NCBI GenBank assembly: GCA_009692585.1
Contig: SHYX01000002.1
Coordinates: forward strand, 1-64,000
From: Myxococcales bacterium
Lineage (GTDB): Bacteria > Myxococcota > UBA796 > SXON01
Length of the DNA: 64,000 nt
Direction of reading: 5' to 3'
Shown here: positions 45,502-53,241 of the stretch, piece after piece
Layout: every line of letters starts with the position of its first letter
Numbering within the stretch: the first letter of the stretch is position 1
Notes under the pieces: model-generated
Databases searched by the model: none
What the model saw: the letters and a program-made list of their open reading frames with translations, nothing else
What the model was told of the DNA's origin: nothing
Translations under genes and position numbers: made by a program

Positions 45502-46740
45502 ATGACGCTCCGCTCCCAGGATCCCGAGATCTACGATCTGATCGTGCGGGAGCGTGCCCGTCAGCGCCATGATCTCGAGCTGATCGCCTCGGAGAACTAC
45601 GTGTCGCAGGCGGTGATGGAGGCCACGGGCACCGTGCTCACCAACAAGTACGCAGAAGGCCTGCCAGGCAAGCGCTACTACGGCGGCTGCGAAATCGTCG
45701 ACGTGGTGGAAGACCTCGCCCGTACTCGTGCGTTGCGTCTGTTCCCGGGCAGCGAGGGGGTCAACGTCCAGCCGCATTCGGGCGCGCAGGCGAACGCTGC
45801 GGTGTACCTCGCCGCGCTCAAGCCTGGGGACACGCTCCTGGGGCTCGACCTGTCGAACGGCGGACATCTCACGCACGGATCCTCGGCCAACAGCTCCGGG
45901 AAGCTGTATCGGGCGGTGCACTACCGGGTGAACGAGCGCGGGATCATTGATCTCGACCAGGTCCGGGACATCGCACGAGCGGAAAAGCCGAGGATCATCG
46001 TCACCGGCGCCAGCGCCTACCCGCGGCTCTGGGACTTTGCGGCCTTCCGCACCATCGCCGATGAGGTCGGCGCCCTCCTGCTGGCGGATATGGCCCATTT
46101 TGCCGGGTTGGTGGCGGCGGATCTGCACCCGAGCCCCTTCGGCCATTGTGACTATGTCACCACGACCACCCACAAGACGCTGCGTGGCCCGCGCGGCGGG
46201 ATGGCCTTCGCCCGGGAGGCGCACATGAAGGGGCTCAACAGCGCGGTGTTCCCTGGTCTTCAGGGCGGCCCGCTGATGCATGTGATCGCGGCGAAGGCGG
46301 TCGCCTTTGGCGAAGCGCTCGACCCGGCCTTCCGCGGCTACGCCCGGCGCGTCGTCGACAACGCGCAGGCCATGGCCACCACGCTGGTGCAGCGGGGGGT
46401 CACGCTCGTGTCGGGCGGCACCGACAACCACCTGATGCTCCTCGATTTTTCGGACAAGCCCTACAGCGGCCGGGACGCAGAGCAGGCCCTCGGGCGCGCC
46501 GGGATCACGGTGAACAAGAACACCGTGCCCAACGAAAAGCGCAGCCCGTTCGTCACCTCTGGCGTGCGCATCGGGACCCCGGCCATGACCACCCGGGGGC
46601 TGGGGGCGGACGAGGCGGTCCTGGTCGCCGGGTGGATCGCGGACGTGTTGGACAGGTGGCAAGACGAAGAGGCGCTGGTGCGCATCCGCGCCCAGGTCCA
46701 CGAACTGACGGAACGGTTCCCGGTCCCGGCCAACGGTTAG
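45502..46740 (+). CDS. glyA: Serine hydroxymethyltransferase
   Basis: A 412-residue PLP enzyme that converts serine and tetrahydrofolate to glycine and methylene-THF. ATG 45502 gives the normal start ([20 protein letters not shown]). Conserved parts are [44 protein letters not shown], and the PLP Lys225 in [14 protein letters not shown]. The length is normal. It is followed at 4 nt by a copy of the 3'-end repeat. Confidence 0.96.
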   Translation: MTLRSQDPEIYDLIVRERARQRHDLELIASENYVSQAVMEATGTVLTNKYAEGLPGKRYYGGCEIVDVVEDLARTRALRLFPGSEGVNVQPHSGAQANAAVYLAALKPGDTLLGLDLSNGGHLTHGSSANSSGKLYRAVHYRVNERGIIDLDQVRDIARAEKPRIIVTGASAYPRLWDFAAFRTIADEVGALLLADMAHFAGLVAADLHPSPFGHCDYVTTTTHKTLRGPRGGMAFAREAHMKGLNSAVFPGLQGGPLMHVIAAKAVAFGEALDPAFRGYARRVVDNAQAMATTLVQRGVTLVSGGTDNHLMLLDFSDKPYSGRDAEQALGRAGITVNKNTVPNEKRSPFVTSGVRIGTPAMTTRGLGADEAVLVAGWIADVLDRWQDEEALVRIRAQVHELTERFPVPANG

Positions 46741-46743
46741 TTT

Positions 46744-46895
46744 CCCATGCCGCCCGTGGGTCGGCTCCATGAGCCATGAAACTGCTGCGGCATGGGTGAC
46801 GCCCAGGTGGGGGAGAGTCGCCGCCGGAGGGTAGGCGACGGTAGGGGGAGGGGACGCGCCGGGAAAGGTCCGGGGCGCGACCGTCCTCCCCCGTT
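46744..46895 (+). repeat. Interspersed intergenic repeat copy after glyA
   Basis: CCCATGCCGC (46744-46753) pairs with GCGGCATGGG (46786-46795) around GGCTCCATGAGCC, itself a short palindrome, and ATGAAAC. GTGACGCCCAGGTGGGGGAGAG follows in pieces that match, on the opposite strand, the copy at 53150-53200. The right end has GGTAGGGGGAG and CCTCCCCC arms. The repeat begins 4 nt after the glyA stop. Confidence 0.7.
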
Positions 46896-46899
46896 TCTT

Positions 46900-46905
46900 G
46901 TTAGC
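46900..46905 (+). promoter_or_regulatory. GTTAGC motif before nrdR-rib operon
   Basis: GTTAGC, 12 nt before the nrdR ATG, follows CTCCCCCGTTTCTT. The same layout (C-run, 6-8 nt, hexamer) is seen before ribE and pyrG. It may be the -10 box of the nrdR-ribD transcript. Confidence 0.4.
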
Positions 46906-46917
46906 CCGATTCGCCCC

Positions 46918-47373
46918 ATGGACTGCCCCAGCTGCCAGCACGTCGACACCCGCGTCGTGGACAGCCGCGAGGCGGTCGACAGCATCCGCCGCCGTCGTGA
47001 GTGTCAGGCGTGCTCACACCGCTTCACCACCTTTGAGCGGGTGGAGTTCCGCCTGCCCGACGTGCTCAAGCGCGATGGGCGTCGGCAGAGCTTCAACCGC
47101 GACAAGCTCCTGTCGGGCATGCGGCTGGCCTGCAGAAAACGGCCGGTCAGCGAAGAGCAGCTCGACGCCGCGTGTGCGCGCCTGGAGCAGGCGCTGTCCC
47201 GCCGGTCCGGGGAGGTCACGACCACCGAGGTGGGCGAGATGGCGCTGGGCGAACTCGCGCGGCTGGACGACGTCGCCTACCTTCGGTTCGCTTCGGTGTA
47301 CCACGAGATCACCTCGCCGGCGGACTTTCTGCAGGTGCTTCGCCCGTTGTTGGAACGGGGCCAGCCGACGTGA
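46918..47373 (+). CDS. nrdR: Transcriptional repressor NrdR
   Basis: A 151-residue repressor of ribonucleotide reductase genes. The zinc ribbon uses Cys3, Cys6, Cys29 and Cys32 (CPSCQH and CQACSHRFTTFER), and the ATP-cone follows (VLKRDGRRQSFNRDKLLSGM). ATG 46918 gives the canonical N-terminus; the longer frame enters the repeat. It binds NrdR boxes in an ATP/dATP-dependent way. nrdR before ribD is a common bacterial order. Confidence 0.96.
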   Translation: MDCPSCQHVDTRVVDSREAVDSIRRRRECQACSHRFTTFERVEFRLPDVLKRDGRRQSFNRDKLLSGMRLACRKRPVSEEQLDAACARLEQALSRRSGEVTTTEVGEMALGELARLDDVAYLRFASVYHEITSPADFLQVLRPLLERGQPT

Positions 47374-48434
47374 GGGCGGACGCCCGATTCATGGGCCTGG
47401 CGCTGGATCTGGCGCGCCGAGCCTTGGGCCGTACCGCGCCGAATCCGCCGGTGGGCGCGCTCGTCGTGCAGGACGGGGTGGTCGTCGGTGAGGGCTGGAC
47501 CCAGCCCCCGGGGCAGCCCCATGCCGAGTCCGAGGCGATCGCCGCCGCCCTTCGTGGCGGTGGGTGGTCGCGAGGGGGAACCATGTACATCACGCTGGAA
47601 CCGTGCTGTCATCATGGTCGCACCCCTCCCTGTACCGACGCGATCCTCGCGGCAGGGGTGGCGCGCGTCGTGGTCGGAACGGTGGATCCTTTCCCGCTGG
47701 TGGCGGGCAAGGGAATCGCCCAGCTCCGCGCCGCCGGCCTCGACGTGGAGGTGGGCGTTCGCGAGGAGGAGTGCAGGCGGTTGATGCTGGGATTCATCCG
47801 CGCGCACACCGAAGGCCTCCCCGAGGTCACGCTCAAGGCGGCGATCACGCTGGACGGGCGCATCGCCAGCGCCAGCGGCGAGTCCCGGTGGATCACCGGC
47901 CCGGCCGCCCGTGAGATGAGCCACCGGCTCCGCGATCAGCACGATGTCATTGTCGTAGGGGTGGGTACGGTGCTCTCCGATGATCCCGTGCTCACGACGA
48001 GGATCGCCGGTGGTCGCGACGCGGTGCCGGTGGTGTTGGACAGCACGTTGCGGACGCCGGCCGAAGCGCTCGTGCTGCAGCGCGGGACGGCGCTGGTCTA
48101 CTGTGCGGACGACGCGCCACAGAGGCGGTTGCCGGCCACGGTCATCCGGCTTCCCCGAGGCGGCGGCGGGGTCGATGTCCGTGCGGTGGCGCGGGACCTC
48201 GCAGGGCGCGGACTGCATCGCGTGCTGGTCGACGGCGGCGCCCAGGTGCACCGCAGCTTTCTGGACGCGGGCCTGTGCGACCGGATCGAGCTGTTCATCA
48301 ACGCTCGGGTGCTCGCCGGCGGTCCGGGCTTCGTCGCCGGCGAGGGCTACCGACTGGCGCAGGCCCCTGCGTTCCACATCGATCATGTCGAGCGCGTGGG
48401 GGACGACCTGCGGCTGGGGTTGGAGCGGGGGTAG
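47370..48434 (+). CDS. ribD: Bifunctional riboflavin deaminase/reductase
   Basis: A 354-residue protein from GTG 47370 that overlaps the nrdR stop. The deaminase domain has the zinc site His51-Ala-Glu53 and Cys79/Cys88 in TLEPCCHHGRTPPCTDA. The reductase domain (about 145-350) has VTLKAAITLDGRIASASGES and LVDGGAQVHRSFLDAGLCD. It carries out steps two and three of riboflavin synthesis. Both halves look intact. Confidence 0.95.
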   Translation: MRADARFMGLALDLARRALGRTAPNPPVGALVVQDGVVVGEGWTQPPGQPHAESEAIAAALRGGGWSRGGTMYITLEPCCHHGRTPPCTDAILAAGVARVVVGTVDPFPLVAGKGIAQLRAAGLDVEVGVREEECRRLMLGFIRAHTEGLPEVTLKAAITLDGRIASASGESRWITGPAAREMSHRLRDQHDVIVVGVGTVLSDDPVLTTRIAGGRDAVPVVLDSTLRTPAEALVLQRGTALVYCADDAPQRRLPATVIRLPRGGGGVDVRAVARDLAGRGLHRVLVDGGAQVHRSFLDAGLCDRIELFINARVLAGGPGFVAGEGYRLAQAPAFHIDHVERVGDDLRLGLERG

Positions 48435-48476
48435 GCGCCGGGCGTTCGACGGCGCTCGCAGTCCGCGGTCATGACA

Positions 48477-48575
48477 GTCACCCATGCCGCCGTTTGCCGC
48501 TCCCGGAGCCATGAAACGCCGAGCGGTTTGGGGACAGCGGTGTGTGGGCCGGCGGGGCCTCTCCCCCCATTTCAT
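48477..48575 (+). repeat. Interspersed intergenic repeat copy between ribD and ribE
   Basis: GTCACCCATGCCGCC, GCTCCCGGAGCCATGAAAC and CGGTTTGGGGAC at 48477-48536 match the copies after glyA and near 28059. CCTCTCCCCCC follows at 48559-48569, then TTTCAT and GATAGC. The repeat splits the rib operon into two parts. Confidence 0.6.
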
Positions 48576-48581
48576 GATAGC
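48576..48581 (+). promoter_or_regulatory. GATAGC motif before ribE
   Basis: GATAGC lies 12 nt before the ribE ATG, after CTCTCCCCCCATTTCAT. The same string of features precedes pyrG. It may start a separate ribE-ribBA-ribH-nusB transcript. I looked for an FMN riboswitch in this 159-nt gap and saw none of its conserved blocks. Confidence 0.4.
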
Positions 48582-48593
48582 CGCGCCCGCACG

Positions 48594-49193
48594 ATGTTCA
48601 CCGGTCTGGTCCAGGCGCTCGGAACCCTACGGTCGACCACGCTGCACGGCACGGGGAAGCGCTTCTGGATCGAATCGCCCTTCCCCGATCTTGCGTTGGG
48701 GGAGTCCGTGTCGTGCGACGGGGTCTGTCTCACCGTGGAAAAAACGGAGCGCGGGGCGTTCCAGGTGGCGGCGGGGGAGGAGACCCTTCGGCGTAGTACC
48801 TGTGACGATTTCACACCGGGGATTCGCATCCACCTGGAACGCGCCCTGCTCCCGACAGATCGGCTCGGCGGGCACATCGTAACAGGGCATGTTGACGGAG
48901 TCGGTACGCTATTGCACGTAGACCACCGCCCCGCCTTCGTGGAGATTGAGGTTGGAGCGGAGGCCTCGTTGCTGCCGATGGTCGTGGAAAAAGGCTGTGT
49001 GACGGTCGACGGGGTCAGTCTGACGGTAAATGCCGTCAGCGCGCGGGGTTTTTCGGTCGGAATCATCCCGCACACCGCTGCATTCACCAAGTTTGGCACC
49101 GCCCAGGTCGGCCAGCGAGTCAACCTCGAGGTGGACGTGATCGCACGTTACGTCCAGCGCATGCTCGGACCGTTTCTGAAGGAGAACTCATGA
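48594..49193 (+). CDS. ribE: Riboflavin synthase, alpha subunit type
   Basis: A 199-residue protein (ribC in Bacillus naming) that dismutates two lumazines to riboflavin. MFTGLVQALGTLR and the internal repeat are typical: GESVSCDGVCLTVEK in the first barrel and EKGCVTVDGVSLTVNAV in the second, with GHIVTGHVDGVG between. The stop overlaps the start of the next gene (ATGA), and a AAGGAG ribosome site for that gene lies inside its end. Confidence 0.96.
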   Translation: MFTGLVQALGTLRSTTLHGTGKRFWIESPFPDLALGESVSCDGVCLTVEKTERGAFQVAAGEETLRRSTCDDFTPGIRIHLERALLPTDRLGGHIVTGHVDGVGTLLHVDHRPAFVEIEVGAEASLLPMVVEKGCVTVDGVSLTVNAVSARGFSVGIIPHTAAFTKFGTAQVGQRVNLEVDVIARYVQRMLGPFLKENS

Positions 49194-50401
49194 GCTTTGA
49201 CGTCATGTGTCCCAATCCAGACCAACGCGTCGAGTTGGCGATCGCCGACATCGCCGCCGGCCGCATGGTCATCCTCGTCGACGACGAGGATCGCGAGAAC
49301 GAAGGGGACCTGGTCGTCGGGACCGAACGCGTGACCGCGGAGACCATCAACTTCATGGCCACCCACGCCAGGGGCCTGATTTGTCTGACGCTCACCGAAG
49401 CCCGCGTCGAGGCGCTGGGCTTGCCGATGATGGCCTCCAACAACCGATCGCCGTTCTCGACGGCGTTCACCGTGTCGATCGAGGCCCGGGAGGGCGTGAG
49501 CACCGGGATTTCGGCGGCAGACCGTGCGCATACCTGTCGTGTCGCGATCGATCCGACGAAGGGCCCGTCGGACCTCGTCGTGCCCGGTCACGTCTTCCCG
49601 CTCCGGGCGCGAGACGGTGGGGTGCTCGTCCGCACCGGCCAGACCGAGGGCAGCGTCGACCTGGCCCGCCTCGCCGGGCTCACGCCCAGCGGCGTCATCT
49701 GCGAGATCATGAACCCCGACGGGACCATGGCGCGCCTGCCCGAGCTCAAGCTCTTCGGTGCGACCCACGGCATCCGCATTGTCGCGGTGGCCGACCTCAT
49801 TCGGTGGCGCCTGACCCACGAGCGACTGGTCCGCTGCGAGATCGACACCGAAGTCGCGACACCCGATCACGGCGCCTTTCGGGCGAGGGTCTATCGTGGC
49901 ACCGGCGGTGGGTTGCATCTGGCGCTGACGCGTGGTGATCTCTCAGGCGGGCCGGTCCTGACGCGGGTGCAGACCGCGGCGGGTCCAGCCGACGTCTTTC
50001 GTGTACTCCAGAGCGACAGCTCCGCCCAGATCGACGCCGCGCTGGCGGCGATCGCCAGGGAGGGTCGGGGCGTCCTATTGTACCTTCACCTCGATGGCGG
50101 CGGGGACGCCGCGCTCTTGGAGCGCCTGAGGGAACACCTGACGCCCGAGTCTACGCCCCCCCACGCTCCGGACGCGCTCCGCGAGCTGGGCACGGGTGCT
50201 CAGATCCTGGTGGACCTTGGCGTGCGTGAGCTCAGGCTCCTGACCAACAACCCCCGGAAGATCGTCGGACTGGAGGGCTTCGGCATCCAGGTCCGTGAGC
50301 GCGTCCCCCTGGCGATCCCGGCACACCCGGATAGGCGCCGCTTTCTCGAATCTCGTCGCGTCCAGCTCGGGCACCTGCCTGCGCCGGTTGAAAAGGAGTA
50401 A
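49190..50401 (+). CDS. ribBA: RibB with degenerate RibA-like C-terminal half (RibBA/RibBX type)
   Basis: A 403-residue protein. The N-terminal dihydroxybutanone-phosphate synthase has LVDDEDRENEGDLVVG, HARGLICLTLTEAR, GHVFPLRARDGGVL and VICEIMNPDGTMARLPEL. It reads GQTEG where E. coli RibB has GHTEA, a form I believe also occurs in other RibBA proteins. The C-terminal half is shorter and lacks the zinc Cys cluster and the GTP-site Arg of GTP cyclohydrolase II (GDLSGGPVLTRVQTAAGPAD instead); only the late block LLTNNPRKIVGLEGFGIQV is kept. A RibB fused to a dead RibA has been named RibBX. A separate ribA would then be needed. AAGGAG precedes the start. Confidence 0.88.
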   Translation: MSFDVMCPNPDQRVELAIADIAAGRMVILVDDEDRENEGDLVVGTERVTAETINFMATHARGLICLTLTEARVEALGLPMMASNNRSPFSTAFTVSIEAREGVSTGISAADRAHTCRVAIDPTKGPSDLVVPGHVFPLRARDGGVLVRTGQTEGSVDLARLAGLTPSGVICEIMNPDGTMARLPELKLFGATHGIRIVAVADLIRWRLTHERLVRCEIDTEVATPDHGAFRARVYRGTGGGLHLALTRGDLSGGPVLTRVQTAAGPADVFRVLQSDSSAQIDAALAAIAREGRGVLLYLHLDGGGDAALLERLREHLTPESTPPHAPDALRELGTGAQILVDLGVRELRLLTNNPRKIVGLEGFGIQVRERVPLAIPAHPDRRRFLESRRVQLGHLPAPVEKE

Positions 50402-50403
50402 AC

Positions 50404-50871
50404 ATGCCGCGAATCCTCGAAGGCGCTCTGGTCGATAAGGGCGGCCGTTACGCGGTCGTCGCCGGGCGGTTCAACGAGTTCATCGTCGAGAAGCTGGTCG
50501 CAGGTGCCGTGGGCGCCCTCCACCGGCACGGCGTGGACGATGCGAACGTCGACCTTGTCCGCGTCCCTGGGGCGTTCGAGTTGGGCGTCACCTGCAAAAA
50601 ACTCGCCGAAAGCGGCGAGTACGACGCGATCATCGCGCTGGGCTGTGTCATCCGAGGTGGGACGGCCCACTTCGACTACGTTGCGGGTGAGGCGGCCAGG
50701 GGCGTCGCCGCCGCCGCCATGTCCAGCGGAATCCCGGTGATCTTCGGGGTACTCACCACCGAGAACCTGGAGCAGGCGATCGAGCGTGCCGGAGGAAAGA
50801 TGGGCAATAAAGGCTCTGAAGCGGCGGCGACCGCCGTCGAGATGGTCGACCTTTTTCGGAAGCTTCAGTAG
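50404..50871 (+). CDS. ribH: 6,7-dimethyl-8-ribityllumazine synthase
   Basis: A 155-residue lumazine synthase. Visible are VVAGRFNEFIVEKLVAGAVG, the VPGAFELGVTCKKLAESGEY substrate loop, LGCVIRGGTAHFDYVAGEAA with the catalytic His, and PVIFGVLTTENLEQAIERAG. It joins the RibB product and the RibD product. An AAGGAG ribosome site sits just upstream, and nusB follows after 2 nt. Confidence 0.96.
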   Translation: MPRILEGALVDKGGRYAVVAGRFNEFIVEKLVAGAVGALHRHGVDDANVDLVRVPGAFELGVTCKKLAESGEYDAIIALGCVIRGGTAHFDYVAGEAARGVAAAAMSSGIPVIFGVLTTENLEQAIERAGGKMGNKGSEAAATAVEMVDLFRKLQ

Positions 50872-50873
50872 CC

Positions 50874-51335
50874 ATGAAGGCCGGCCGCCGCCGCGCGCGT
50901 GAGTTCGCCATCCAGGCGCTCTACGCGGCGGACATGTCCGGCGTCTCCGGCGGGCTAGCCCTCAGCGGCTTGTGGGCCTCTCAGCTTGACGAGCTGTCCG
51001 AGCCCTTGGAACAGCCGGTCAGCCCCGAGGAGGCGGAGTTCGCCGCCGAACTGGTGCGCGGCGTCATGGACGCGCGGGAGGAGATCGATGCGCACATCGA
51101 GGGCGCCAGCGAGCACTGGCGCCTGCCCCGCATGCCGGTCGTCGATCGCAACATCCTGCGGCTCGGAACCTGGGAACTGATGCAGCGGCCCGACATCCCC
51201 ACCAGCGTGACGATCAACGAGGCCATCGAGCTTGCCAAGCGCCTTGGGGGAGCCGAGTCACGGGCGTTCGTCAACGGGCTCCTGGATCGAATCGCCGGCG
51301 AACTCGGTCGCGGCGGCCGTCGCACGCGATCATGA
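50874..51335 (+). CDS. nusB: Transcription antitermination factor NusB
   Basis: A 153-residue NusB. Its start KAGRRRAREFAIQALYAADM and the core LPRMPVVDRNILRLGTWELM and VTINEAIELAKRLGGAESRA are characteristic; FVNGLLDRIAGEL ends the domain. It binds boxA RNA with S10. ribH-nusB is a widespread pair. It is followed by a repeat copy with a hairpin. Confidence 0.95.
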   Translation: MKAGRRRAREFAIQALYAADMSGVSGGLALSGLWASQLDELSEPLEQPVSPEEAEFAAELVRGVMDAREEIDAHIEGASEHWRLPRMPVVDRNILRLGTWELMQRPDIPTSVTINEAIELAKRLGGAESRAFVNGLLDRIAGELGRGGRRTRS

Positions 51336-51342
51336 TCTGTGA

Positions 51343-51575
51343 CGGGGGGAGAGGGGTCCGCCCTCTCCCCCTGCCGCGCCACCAACTCGGGTATGCGACG
51401 TCCGGCATCCAACCTTCGGTTTCTGGCCTGAGGCGCCTGGAAGTCGGGGCACCCGGAAGTCGGGGCACCCGCCGCGTTGGCTAACGCCGCGTGCGTGGCG
51501 CTCGCGCCCTGGCCGCCGGACATCGCGCCGAGGCGCTATCCAGCTCCATGGCTCCGGGAGCCGATCGCGGGGCGG
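51343..51575 (-). repeat. Interspersed intergenic repeat copy between nusB and trpG
   Basis: The left part forms a hairpin, GGGGGGAGAGGG with CCCTCTCCCCC (51343-51372). The part at 51374-51430 matches those at 16005-16065 and 53101-53160. Two copies of GGAAGTCGGGGCACCC follow at 51439-51471, and GGCTCCGGGAGCC near 51547 recalls the palindrome of other copies. On the minus strand it starts about 14 nt after the trpG stop. No gene is present in the 253-nt gap. Confidence 0.65.
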
Positions 51576-51588
51576 CACGCGCTCCCCG

Positions 51589-52143
51589 TCAGGCGGCAGC
51601 TGCTTCGCGGAGCACTCCGGCCATCAGCCTGAGACCAAACTCGGTCGCGATACTCTCCGGATGGAATTGCACCCCGAAGATCGGGCGGCTGCGGTGGCGT
51701 AGCGCCATGATCTCCCCGTCCGCGGTGTGTGCCAGCACTTCCAGGCTCATCGGCAGGCCCGCCGTCGCCAGCGAATGATAGCGGGTGGCGCGAAAGGGGG
51801 AGGGGAGACCCGCCAGGAATCCGTCAGCCTGGTGGTAGATCCGGCTGGTCCGTCCGTGGATGACCTTCTTCGCCGGGACGACGGCGCCCCCGAAATGTAG
51901 CGCGATGGCCTGCATGCCGAGGCAGACGCCGAAGATGGGCACGACCAGGTCGCTCAGCGCCGACATGGTGATCGGATGGTCCTCCGGCCGTCCGGGCCCA
52001 GGCGACAGCAGCACCAGCTCCGATCGATGGGCATCGTGGGGCAGCTCGTCTCTGACCACGCGAACCTCGTTGCCGAGAACCTGCAATTGCTGAACCAGCG
52101 ACCAGGTGAAGCTGTCCAGGTTGTCGACGACGAGCACCCGCAC
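51589..52143 (-). CDS. trpG: Anthranilate/aminodeoxychorismate synthase glutaminase subunit
   Basis: A 184-residue class I glutamine amidotransferase of the TrpG/PabA type. MRVLVVDNLDSFTWSLVQQL, LVLLSPGPGRPEDH, the nucleophile Cys74 in FGVCLGMQAIALHFGG, and FGVQFHPESI with the His-x-Glu are present. It hands ammonia to a TrpE or PabB partner, which is not in the window. GTTAGC (52158-52153) lies about 10 nt upstream of the start. It is divergent from the ErpA-like gene. Confidence 0.93.
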   Translation of the reverse strand: MRVLVVDNLDSFTWSLVQQLQVLGNEVRVVRDELPHDAHRSELVLLSPGPGRPEDHPITMSALSDLVVPIFGVCLGMQAIALHFGGAVVPAKKVIHGRTSRIYHQADGFLAGLPSPFRATRYHSLATAGLPMSLEVLAHTADGEIMALRHRSRPIFGVQFHPESIATEFGLRLMAGVLREAAAA

Positions 52144-52204
52144 GGTGAGGTGGCTAACGCTTTGCCGCCCCGATTGTGATTACACTATGGCACCTGGAGT
52201 ACGC

Positions 52205-52579
52205 ATGGAATCCGGAAACGTGTGGACTACCCCCGAGGCCGCCGGCGAAGGGCCGGCCGTCACCCTCACCGACGGCGCGGTGGGTCATATCCTCCGCATG
52301 CTCGCCGAAAACCAGATGGACGGCTTCGGCCTCCGCTTTGGCATTCAGGGCGGCGGGTGTTCGGGCTACAGCTATCAGTTGGAGTTCGAGGAGGCGCCGC
52401 AGCCAGAGGACGAGGTCTACACCTTCGGCGCGGTGCGAGTTTTCCTCAATCCGCTGCACCGGCAGTACCTCCAGGGGTCGGCGGTCGACTACCGGGACGA
52501 GCTCATCGGCGCCGGGTTTCACATCGAGAATCCCAACGTCAAGCGGTCGTGCGGGTGCGGGACGTCCTTCGACGTGTAG
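52205..52579 (+). CDS. erpA: A-type iron-sulfur carrier (ErpA/IscA family)
   Basis: A 124-residue HesB-family protein that delivers Fe-S clusters. The three ligand Cys are Cys52 in GGGCSGYSY and Cys116 and Cys118 in SCGCGTSFDV. ATG 52205 is preferred over 52187 because GGAG lies 5 nt before it and TACACT, a likely -10 box, ends next to the earlier ATG. The N-terminal 15 residues (ESGNVWTTPEAAGEG) are not conserved. The symbol is by family likeness; SufA/IscA cannot be excluded. Confidence 0.85.
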   Translation: MESGNVWTTPEAAGEGPAVTLTDGAVGHILRMLAENQMDGFGLRFGIQGGGCSGYSYQLEFEEAPQPEDEVYTFGAVRVFLNPLHRQYLQGSAVDYRDELIGAGFHIENPNVKRSCGCGTSFDV

Positions 52580-52615
52580 CGGGACCGCCCTGGGTATTCC
52601 TACCGGTGGGCTTGG

Positions 52616-52644
52616 TTGACGTGTCGCGCTCCGGCACATAGGAG
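52616..52644 (+). promoter_or_regulatory. Promoter of tRNA-Phe
   Basis: TTGACG (52616-52621) is a good -35 box; with a 17-nt spacer the -10 would be TAGGAG (52639-52644), or ATAGGA one base to the left. The tRNA begins about 11 nt after the -10. It is one of the few places in the window with a near-consensus -35. Confidence 0.5.
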
Positions 52645-52655
52645 GCGGGCCTGTG

Positions 52656-52731
52656 GGCCGGGTAGCTCAGTTGGTAGAGCAGGGGACTGAAAATCCCCGT
52701 GTCGGGGGTTCAACTCCCTCCCCGGCCACCA
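52656..52731 (+). tRNA. tRNA-Phe (anticodon GAA)
   Basis: A 76-nt cloverleaf including encoded CCA. GGCCGGG at 52656-52662 pairs with CCCGGCC at 52721-52727. The D-arm contains TAGCTCAGTTGGTAGAGC, the anticodon stem-loop is GGGGACTGAAAATCCCC with GAA at 52689-52691, and the T-arm is GGGGTTCAACTCCC. All invariant bases fit elongator tRNA-Phe. A lipoprotein gene starts 9 nt after the CCA. Confidence 0.98.
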
Positions 52732-52739
52732 CACTCTTC

Positions 52740-53033
52740 GTGGTGGCTCTGGTCGTCTTGGCGGGCTGTACCAGTGACACCTGTTACCAGCTCTGCGCGA
52801 CGACGGCGCAGGCGATCGAACCCTGCCTGGGCGAATGGGGCGCCAGTTGGGACGACTTCGGCGCTGCCAGCCGTGTCGCGTGGGGCGACGCGTGCCGCGC
52901 CGACTGGGACGCGGAGCGCCTGCGCCTGGAGCTTCGGCAGGTCTCGGTCGCCAACGAGGCGTGCACCGCTGGCGCCACGGAGCTTGGCGAGATGACCTGC
53001 GACGAGTTGAGAGCGCTGTATTTCCATCCGTAG
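52740..53033 (+). CDS. Small lipoprotein encoded directly behind tRNA-Phe
   Basis: A 97-residue protein from GTG 52740 (or GTG 52743). The signal VVALVVLAGC is short and lacks a basic start but ends in a good lipobox. The mature part is CTSDTCYQLCATTAQAIEPC, with five or more Cys overall and a helical, acidic middle (WDAERLRLELRQVSVANEAC). No ribosome site is seen between the tRNA CCA and the start, and an upstream frame through the tRNA is an artefact. It is probably transcribed with the tRNA and released by 3' processing. Function unknown. Confidence 0.65.
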   Translation: MVALVVLAGCTSDTCYQLCATTAQAIEPCLGEWGASWDDFGAASRVAWGDACRADWDAERLRLELRQVSVANEACTAGATELGEMTCDELRALYFHP

Positions 53034-53054
53034 TGGCGCCGCCTCAGCTGAACC

Positions 53055-53239
53055 GGGGGGCGAGGGCTCGTGGCCCGGACCGTCCCGGCGCCCTCTCCCC
53101 CTACCGCGCCACCAACTCGGGTATCCGACCTCCAGCCTCCAAGCTACGCTTTCCGGCCGGCGGGCGACTCTCCCCAACCTGGGCGTCACCCATGCCGCAG
53201 CAGTTTGGACGAAACCGCTGTCGCGACGGCATGGATGCC
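53055..53239 (-). repeat. Interspersed intergenic repeat copy between lipoprotein and ntrC-type genes
   Basis: Read on the minus strand it starts 2 nt after the regulator stop with the arms CATGCCGTC/GGCATGGG (53239-53190), continues with GTGACGCCCAGGTTGGGGAG, the stretch shared with 16010-16065 and 51378-51430, and ends with a G-run/C-run stem (53106-53055). The first half is the best match to the reverse strand of the copy after glyA. Confidence 0.65.
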
Positions 53240-53241
53240 CA

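Noticed and set aside
48434..48594. FMN riboswitch before ribE
   Set aside because: The conserved RFN blocks are absent and the gap is filled by a repeat copy and a short promoter-like motif.
52653..52739. Coding frame running through tRNA-Phe into the lipoprotein gene
   Set aside because: The translated tRNA sequence (VAQLVEQGTENPRVGG) is a common mis-annotation; the cloverleaf is perfect.
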